A stretch of DNA of 64,000 nt from contig CAJNDS010002086.1 of assembly GCA_905221605.1 (NCBI GenBank), positions 108,501 to 172,500 on the forward strand, written 5' to 3'. The notes beneath the pieces are model-generated. The model ran no database searches. It saw only the letters and a list, made by a program, of their open reading frames with translations, and was not told the origin of the DNA. The position numbers and the translations under genes were made by a program. Below are positions 63,401-64,000 of this stretch, in pieces (the stretch's first letter is position 1; each line of letters begins with the position of its first letter). This DNA is from Symbiodinium natans. Lineage: Eukaryota > Sar > Dinophyceae > Suessiales > Symbiodiniaceae.

Positions 63401-63953
63401 TCCTGCCCCTCATCCGCCCCACATTGAACACAAGGGGCCTGGTTCACACTCAGGACTTCTTAGGGTTGTTGAGCTACCGAGGATTCCACGGTTTTTGTAG
63501 AGACGACCGTGCTTTCCACGGTCTTTGGACGGTTAGGGTAATCCTAAGAAGCAGCATAAAAGTTCTTTTTGCTAGGGTTCCAAGTTCAATATAGTGCAGG
63601 ACACGAATGACACCCTGGGCGACAAGGGTCTCACAGAGTTGTGTCCGGAGCTGGAGGCCTGGCAGGGCCAAACAGGAGTCTATAATCTCAGTGTAAGTAC
63701 TAGGAGTTCCAATCCCTGCATCACCCCTCATCTCCCCCCGCCCCCCCAAAACCACACATGACTGGGTTTAGGGTTTAGGGTTTAGGGTTTAGGGTTTAGG
63801 GTTTAGGGTTTAGGGTTTAGGGTTTAGGGTTTAGGGTTTAGGGTTTAGGGTTTAGGGTTTTTCAGCACTTCAGGGCCAACTTCGGCCCTGCGCCTGGCAC
63901 CTTCTGAGTCGCACCAGCAGCAGTCACGCGGAGGAGGCTCCGAGGGCAATGGG
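45307..63953 (+). CDS. Gene B (inferred, >=25 exons, 3' end outside window): helical repeat-like protein
   Basis: Inferred gene span; introns are included. Starts at ATG 45307 right after the CCAACC repeat block. Exons are rich in Leu, Ala, Arg and Glu and read as a series of amphipathic helices (ALRRLQEVWQK, FALAVQEYCQTRYGS, EDDLLDFLTSLADAFLQ, EAALREVAADTY, VVIEAISAIALWAVA). This is reminiscent of an alpha-solenoid (HEAT/ARM-like) scaffold, but no defined family motif was recognised. Phases match over these chains: 45307-46239; 49101-49374; 53110-53741; 54078-55236; 55772-57728; 59536-63953. Same + orientation as gene A, as expected for dinoflagellate one-way gene blocks. It could be more than one gene. 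Confidence 0.45.
45471..45492 (+). repeat. (GA)n microsatellite
   Basis: GAGAGAGA run, about 20 bases, within the first intron. Confidence 0.9.
45967..46020 (+). CDS. Gene B exon (VLAALLLLGKSTRAALVE)
   Basis: Acceptor CCTTCAG|GTG, donor GTGGAG|GTGGTG; 18 codons, phase 0. Hydrophobic/basic helix continuing LRLMGV. Confidence 0.7.
46035..46116 (+). repeat. TTTAGGG/TTTAGGGG array
   Basis: Two TTTAGGG, about five TTTAGGGG, then TTTAGGG again: a homogenised one-base-longer variant block. Confidence 0.92.
46198..46239 (+). CDS. Gene B exon (ALRRLQEVWQKPDF)
   Basis: Acceptor GCGCAG|GCC, donor TTT|GTTGCG; phase 0 both ends; helical. Confidence 0.6.
46316..46350 (-). repeat. CCCTAAA array
   Basis: Five units. 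Confidence 0.88.
46715..46842. mobile_element. Hairpin-like element
   Basis: TAGGATAAGGGGCACCCTT at the left and AAGGGTCCCCCCAATCCTAT at the right pair imperfectly, with GGGAACCCTTCTGAA inside. Single copy seen. Confidence 0.5.
46844..46880 (+). repeat. TTTAGGG array
   Basis: Five units directly after the hairpin. Confidence 0.92.
46985..47113 (+). repeat. TTTAGGG array
   Basis: Eighteen units with one TCTAGGG; ends at the coding-like island below. Confidence 0.96.
47114..47176 (+). CDS. Gene B candidate exon, acceptor inside telomeric unit
   Basis: Reads VLKQELKKAFSFERDGHLSG straight after TTTAG|GG, GC donor GAAG|GCGGGT. The opposite strand is also open (LSNEKAFLSSCLST), so strand and frame are unsettled. 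Confidence 0.35.
47177..47866. other. Unassigned segment of unlike composition
   Basis: About 690 bp with no telomeric unit. A minus-strand frame is open from about 47451 to 47098 (LVLMFFRKIRELRLLAQAPG) but has no ATG-to-stop gene structure that can be confirmed. The rest (47460-47830) has stops in all frames. Confidence 0.4.
47893..48036 (-). repeat. CCCCAAA array, ~17 identical units
   Basis: Starts as CCCTAAA, then about 17 uninterrupted CCCCAAA units (GGGGTTT on the other strand). The uniformity suggests recent expansion of a variant. Confidence 0.95.
48076..48148 (+). CDS. Gene B candidate exon (YVNVHADSRAARAQPKQ)
   Basis: Acceptor AGCCGAG|G; the open frame continues GEPTGPRA to a possible GC donor. 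A second frame (RTPEQLGRSRSKG) is open too. Three-unit TTTAGGG array follows. Confidence 0.4.
48149..49100. other. Intron-like stretch
   Basis: Arrays at 48154-48195, 48522-48566 (TTTAGGG), 48643-48686 (CCCTAAA) and 48748-48796 (TTTAGGG). No convincing exon. Confidence 0.5.
49101..49183 (+). CDS. Gene B exon (RPDEILAQMGKQPDSIDDW)
   Basis: Acceptor TACTGCAG|GGA, donor CATGC|GTAAGG. Reads GRQRPDEILAQMGKQ, then IDDWPLWLH. Leftover GC joins T of the next exon (Ala). A second frame is also open, but codon sense and phase favour this one. Confidence 0.68.
49195..49268 (+). repeat. TTTAGGG array
   Basis: About ten units, two TTCAGGG. Confidence 0.93.
49294..49374 (+). CDS. Gene B exon (VLRLAGLLVSGDYRLARPS)
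   Basis: Acceptor CTCATAG|T, donor TTACAG|GTTCAA. Reads on with VLAWRAYR; phase fits 49101-49183. Confidence 0.65.
49380..49492 (+). repeat. TTTAGGG array
   Basis: About 15 units with TCTAGGG and TTTAGAG variants. Confidence 0.93.
49553..49635 (+). CDS. Gene B candidate exon (IRISGQIVASCLHARNWGI)
   Basis: Acceptor TGCCCAG|G completes Arg from the previous AG; donor CAGCG|GTGCAC. A second frame (SLRVASTPETGEFGTAVH) is open as well. Confidence 0.42.
50957..51448 (-). CDS. Hypothetical minus-strand ORF, 163 codons
   Basis: ATG at 51448, stop before 50957. Mixed globular sense (SRDFSLIQYGKAGMDGSLRP; HLFWFPHRALIKGFYVEPVE). No telomeric repeat inside, no family recognised. If real, it would be the only minus-strand gene and perhaps a retroposed fragment. 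It may also be chance. Confidence 0.25.
   Translation of the reverse strand: MLRTFWGYRDYVQRLLRMPGSKILPRSFGVASFMDDVGAKLEPLIPESRSRDFSLIQYGKAGMDGSLRPQDAQPLHLFWFPHRALIKGFYVEPVELLTRSFNVRMAARCIKCNFKDCMSNSHPQPRIASALAPCACVLADARAFLLGCLAWYVLTSRVAGSLK
51919..52028. mobile_element. Hairpin element, family 1 (full copy)
   Basis: CCCAGATCTTCCAAAACCCC and its exact inverse at the right end (20 bases each), CTTAA/TTAAG next, TATACCCTAATT...AATTAAGG inside and GGATCC at the centre. 110 bp. Lies 12 bases before the acceptor of the next exon. Confidence 0.85.
52041..52132 (+). CDS. Gene B exon (ADEPTAAHDPLAVPMRRS)
   Basis: Acceptor ATAAAG|GCA; reads on WLLAAATWAWTIR; GC donor at 52119 (phase 0, fits the next exon) or 52133. 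Strong Trp/Ala helix. Confidence 0.55.
52155..52228 (+). repeat. TTTAGGG array
   Basis: About ten units with two shortened ones. Confidence 0.92.
52256..52320. mobile_element. Dispersed element, family 7
   Basis: TTTGGGGACCAAATGAACCC, AAAAGG and CATATG as in the copy at 17436. Confidence 0.5.
52345..52392 (+). CDS. Gene B exon (AALSMPENKQHPMGPT)
   Basis: Acceptor GACCAG|GCA, GC donor ACA|GCGCTT, phase 0; a TTTAGGG array follows three bases later. Confidence 0.52.
52397..52518 (+). repeat. TTTAGGG array
   Basis: About 17 units with one TTTATTG/TATAGGG break. Confidence 0.95.
52628..52739. mobile_element. Hairpin element, family 1 (full copy)
   Basis: Same 20-base ends as 51919-52028; core ACACCCTAATTCATAATAAG-GATCC-TTAGTAACACTTAGGGT. 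Confidence 0.85.
53014..53094 (+). repeat. TTTAGGG array
   Basis: Eleven units, one shortened. Confidence 0.95.
53110..53200 (+). CDS. Gene B exon (ALWALAENVQDEQDVEVAR)
   Basis: Acceptor GGTAGAG|GGT, 15 bases after a TTTAGGG array; GC donor CCAG|GCTGCC. Thirty codons plus one base; reads on SPYEHSSLGP. HEAT-like helix sense at the start. Confidence 0.72.
53245..53355. mobile_element. Hairpin element, family 1 (full copy)
   Basis: Third full copy within 1.4 kb: 20-base perfect inverted ends, TATATACCCTAATTCATAAT and AGGATCCT centre. Confidence 0.87.
53533..53594 (+). CDS. Gene B exon (APVDEAQ end)
   Basis: Acceptor CTCTTTAG|CC completes Ala from the leftover G; reads CHPARAVSYCTMSAPVDEAQ; GC donor CTCAG|GCGGTG in phase 0. 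Confidence 0.48.
53618..53684 (-). repeat. CCCTAAA array
   Basis: About ten units. Confidence 0.94.
53691..53741 (+). CDS. Gene B exon (HRVRESIQALQCLSDPS)
   Basis: Acceptor CCTCGAG|CAC, donor AGC|GTCTGA, phase 0 both ends; helical. Starts seven bases after the telomeric array. Confidence 0.55.
53801..53864 (+). repeat. TTTAGGG array
   Basis: Nine perfect units. Confidence 0.95.
54001..54068 (+). repeat. TTTAGGG array
   Basis: About ten perfect units, nine bases before the next exon. Confidence 0.95.
54078..54175 (+). CDS. Gene B exon (VGRLVAGVGRGYRATRLGY)
   Basis: Acceptor GCCTCAG|CCA; donor TCACA|GTGGCC. About 32 codons plus two bases: TVKASTSSVGRLVAGVGRGY. Leftover CA joins G of the next exon (Gln). 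Confidence 0.5.
54428..54450 (+). repeat. (GA)n microsatellite
   Basis: AGAGAGAG run. Confidence 0.9.
54626..54695 (+). repeat. (GAA)n microsatellite, ~23 units
   Basis: Uninterrupted GAA/AAG; gives a false poly-Arg or poly-Lys frame. Confidence 0.97.
54832..54883 (+). CDS. Gene B exon (RSITAPLRGRVSAPWRK)
   Basis: Acceptor CTCCCAG|G, GC donor AGAAAG|GCTTTA. Phase fits on both sides. Basic. TTTAGGG-type repeats start at the donor. Confidence 0.5.
54884..55026 (+). repeat. TTTAGGG / TTAGGGC variant field
   Basis: TTTAGGG units give way to GTGTAGG and about eight CTTAGGG units. Confidence 0.9.
55179..55236 (+). CDS. Gene B exon (GYRRLSPGALLLEAAAQ)
   Basis: Acceptor GAGGCAG|GGC, donor GAGA|GTTGCA or CAA|GTCGAG (55230). 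Helical. GYR recalls RGYR at 54078-54175. Confidence 0.62.
55450..55740. repeat. Mixed diverged telomeric field
   Basis: GGCTTTA (4 copies), TTTAGGG and CAGGGCTTAGGG on the G strand, then CCCTGAA (4 copies) and CCCTAAA on the C strand. Confidence 0.85.
55772..55803 (+). CDS. Gene B exon, donor inside telomeric unit
   Basis: Acceptor GTCAGAG|GCC, end CCAGG|GTTTAGGG. Reads AAEVEPTGRP; leftover GG plus G of the next exon makes Gly. Phase match supports the telomeric-unit donor. Confidence 0.42.
55804..55856 (+). repeat. TTTAGGG array
   Basis: Seven units, one TTTGGGG, starting at the exon border. Confidence 0.93.
56254..56346. mobile_element. Hairpin element, family 3 (full copy)
   Basis: CATGTGGGGGTTTACGATA and its perfect inverse TATCGTAAACCCCCACATG (19 bases), with GGGGTCC/GGGGTCC inner repeats; 93 bp. 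It ends ten bases before the acceptor of the next exon. Confidence 0.88.
56356..56417 (+). CDS. Gene B exon (FALAVQEYCQTRYGSLARQ)
   Basis: Acceptor ATCCAG|G, donor AAAGAG|GTGTTG. Twenty codons plus overhangs; phase fits both neighbours. Confidence 0.7.
56426..56500 (+). repeat. TTTAGGG array, drifting
   Basis: TTTAGGG with CACGGTG, TTTAGTG and TTCAGGG variants. Confidence 0.88.
56521..56860 (+). repeat. GATGCTC-type dispersed short repeat
   Basis: GCTGATGCTC/CATGATGCTC recurs about ten times with irregular spacing; TTGCCTTCCAA(C/G)TCG occurs twice (56521, 56580). Confidence 0.7.
56861..57602. other. Intron-like stretch with imperfect internal repeats
   Basis: CCATGTGCCCCT (3 copies) and GGCCGACTTTACACCG (2 copies, 57471 and 57537). 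A 240-codon minus-strand ORF (56989-57711) and several + strand ORFs cross it; none looks real. Confidence 0.5.
57603..57728 (+). CDS. Gene B exon (DADALLDEKAARLAMDARN)
   Basis: Acceptor GACCAAG|GT completes Gly from the previous exon; donor GGCAG|GTGTAC. 41 codons: an Ala-rich helix, then GRVLAVYSQHRRLVVITEFL. One of the best exons. Confidence 0.75.
58202..58334 (+). CDS. Gene B exon (NLSEAKCMALLTSKESLLF)
   Basis: Acceptor AAATAG|GCT (or ACCCAG at 58216, same frame), GC donor CTTCAAG|GCCGCA. About 44 codons; reads on KDRKTCEEKLQ. Its link to the exon at 57603 needs another exon or a different border. Confidence 0.62.
58357..58480 (-). repeat. CCCTAAA/CCCCTAAA array
   Basis: About 17 units, several one base longer. 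Confidence 0.94.
58492..58548 (+). CDS. Gene B exon (DDLLDFLTSLADAFLQKSK)
   Basis: Acceptor TTCCGAG|GAC, donor TCCAAG|GTGCCA; 19 codons, phase 0, strong amphipathic helix. A second frame is open but less protein-like. Confidence 0.65.
58571..58622 (+). repeat. TTTAGGG array
   Basis: Seven units. Confidence 0.94.
58639..58666 (+). CDS. Gene B candidate exon (VLFKDNRRA)
   Basis: Acceptor CCTTTAG|GTC, GA donor GCTT|GAGTTG, phase 0 entry fits 58492. A second acceptor/frame (TTAELELQPMHDEP, donor GTAAAA) is possible. Confidence 0.42.
58719..58790. mobile_element. Dispersed element, family 8
   Basis: ATATAGGGGTCGGAATAAT, then ATTCCCCTATTAGGCCCC; shares its left end with 30029. Confidence 0.5.
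59338..59510 (+). repeat. 61-bp tandem repeat, ~3 copies
   Basis: Units of GGGC(T/A)TATGGTTCATATACCC, then TAATGCTGCCC, AAGGCTTATAGTAGTACA. Each unit can fold; the last is cut off. Confidence 0.88.
59536..59635 (+). CDS. Gene B exon (DVEPGPAPVLVRWLRATAD)
   Basis: Acceptor TCCCAAG|GAC, donor GCGAA|GTGGAT. 33 codons plus one base; reads on PLGRERLQKIFQER. Leftover A plus AA of the next exon makes Lys. Confidence 0.75.
59663..59759. mobile_element. Hairpin element, family 2
   Basis: TTGGGATGTGCTCCCCTTAC...AAGGGGGAACATCCCAA with ACTAACAGTCCT/AGGACTGTTAG. It lies 27 bases after the exon. Confidence 0.75.
59760..60778. other. Intron-like stretch with AT-rich part
   Basis: Two C-runs (60003-60017; 60064-60076) beside short TTTAGGG units; 60120-60650 is AT-richer with no arrays. 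A + strand ORF (60444-60815, NIIWRIIYLLAERLYDEIYD) overlaps the next exon in another frame and is unassigned. Confidence 0.45.
60779..60867 (+). CDS. Gene B exon (HLEEEIHEDVRHVLEALLP)
   Basis: Acceptor TTCAACAG|AA, donor TCCTGG|GTAGTG. Reads EEFPHLEEEIHEDVRHVLEA and then LLPKLFPSW. Phase matches both 59536-59635 and 61180-61290. Confidence 0.75.
61180..61290 (+). CDS. Gene B exon (VADAGDAEAALREVAADTY)
   Basis: Acceptor TTGGCAG|GTG; GC donor TCT|GCACCC fits the next phase (a GTTTGGG telomeric-variant donor at 61304 is the alternative). 37 codons; helix EAALREVAADTY, then NGLLLRQLSLRK. HEAT/ARM-like feel, not proven. Confidence 0.75.
61409..61503 (-). repeat. CCCTAAA array
   Basis: Thirteen perfect units ending CCCTACAG, which is the acceptor of the next exon. 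Confidence 0.96.
61507..61578 (+). CDS. Gene B exon, acceptor made by array edge
   Basis: AAACCCTACAG|TTT: the last CCCTA of the array plus CAG forms the acceptor. Reads FLLARPVGGAQVRTAAWQAF, then LIPM; donor ATG|GTTCCT; phase 0. Confidence 0.7.
61614..61704 (+). repeat. TTTAGGG array
   Basis: Thirteen units, one TTCAGGG. TTTTTTTCAGTCC(G/C)GAATCTGAAGT flanks it on both sides (61590 and 61705), as if the array had been inserted in, or duplicated with, this 25-bp sequence. Confidence 0.95.
61705..62319. other. Intron-like stretch
   Basis: No telomeric units. Holds a near match to the 3' part of the dinoflagellate spliced leader (62209-62223). Minus-strand shadow ORFs. Confidence 0.5.
62209..62223 (+). 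other. Spliced-leader-like 15-mer
   Basis: CCATTGTGGCTCAAG differs by one base from the last 15 bases of the conserved dinoflagellate spliced leader (CCATTTTGGCTCAAG). The upstream seven bases do not match. It may be a relic from a retroposed mRNA, or chance. Confidence 0.35.
62320..62374 (+). CDS. Gene B exon (VVIEAISAIALWAVARGA)
   Basis: Acceptor CGGGGAG|GTG, donor GCAA|GTGGCA. 18 codons plus one base; HEAT/ARM-like hydrophobic helix. Leftover A plus TG of the next exon makes Met. Confidence 0.7.
62375..63594. other. Long intron-like stretch
   Basis: No telomeric arrays; G9 run at 62632-62641. A 29-bp direct repeat GTAACTTTCGC(A/G)TAACTTG occurs at 63217 and 63304. Overlapping Ser/Pro-rich ORFs on both strands at 62.4-62.9 kb are not supported. 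Confidence 0.5.
63595..63675 (+). CDS. Gene B exon (DTNDTLGDKGLTELCPELE)
   Basis: Acceptor CAATATAG|TG (phase fit) or GTGCAG at 63599; GA donor AAACAG|GAGTCT. Reads on AWQGQT. The phase of the entry decides the acceptor. Confidence 0.72.
63763..63861 (+). repeat. TTTAGGG array
   Basis: Fourteen perfect units; the following TTTTTCAGCACTTCAG is the acceptor region of the last exon. Confidence 0.96.
63874..63953 (+). CDS. Gene B exon, last in window, donor inside telomeric unit
   Basis: Acceptor CACTTCAG|GG joins G of the previous exon (Gly); ends AATGGG|GTTTAGGG. Reads TSALRLAPSESHQQQSRGGG. Telomeric arrays sit on both sides. The gene continues beyond the window. Confidence 0.66.
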
Positions 63954-64000
63954 GTTTAGGGTTTAGGGTTTATCCCCCTTGCGAATTATTTTCATATTGT

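Noticed and set aside
5174-63755. Many ORFs ending or starting in LNPKP/GFRV
   Set aside because: Those endings are just CCCTAAA or TTTAGGG translated; they mark array edges, not protein ends.
4000-63980. CRISPR array
   Set aside because: The repeats are short tandem units without constant spacers or cas genes, in a eukaryotic setting.
1-64000. Bacterial promoters, ribosome binding sites and terminators
   Set aside because: Exon-intron structure, telomeric repeats and the LINE show a nuclear eukaryotic genome, so such sites would be meaningless here.

Overview
The window looks like nuclear DNA of a dinoflagellate, most likely a Suessiales/Symbiodiniaceae-like species. The species is an inference; the class is better supported. 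Evidence: (1) dozens of plant/alveolate-type telomere arrays (TTTAGGG or CCCTAAA) scattered through the interior in both orientations; (2) short coding islands of 25-285 bp, all on the + strand, starting after AG (usually AG|G) and ending at GT, GC or GA donors, the relaxed donor set known from dinoflagellates; (3) a 15-base near match to the 3' part of the dinoflagellate spliced leader. There are no bacterial-style operons, and almost every long ORF away from the left end is a shadow of a simple repeat.

Layout. 1-3997: a non-LTR retrotransposon (LINE) whose 5' end is outside the window, with the end of ORF1, an endonuclease/reverse transcriptase ORF2 split by a frameshift just before the YVDD catalytic motif, and a short 3' tail that runs directly into telomeric repeats. 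4.0-43.2 kb: gene A, an inferred multi-exon gene. Its first half carries repeated Agenet/Tudor-like domains cut into exons (about 12.4-16.4 kb and 22.7-23.1 kb). Its second half (31.3-43.2 kb) is a charged, glycine- and tryptophan-rich WG/GW-like tail built from many small phase-compatible exons, including one 285-bp exon of eleven 24-bp repeats. 43.3-45.3 kb: a hairpin element, poly-T and about 1.4 kb of CAA/CCAA-derived simple repeat, apparently the intergenic gap. 45.3 kb to the right edge: gene B, a second inferred + strand gene of helical, leucine/alanine-rich exons whose reading phases join over many introns; its 3' end is outside the window.

Introns make up most of the DNA. Most are a few hundred bases long and hold a telomeric array, often with a 60-160 bp hairpin (MITE-like) element from one of about eight families, or a homopolymer or microsatellite. 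In several cases the exon ends exactly at the GT of a GTTTAGGG unit, so the telomeric repeat itself seems to supply the splice site.

Exon calls were made by eye from codon sense, splice dinucleotides and phase matching. Single exons, especially those under 40 bp, may be wrong by a few bases or not real. The claim that they form two genes is an inference that RNA evidence should test.
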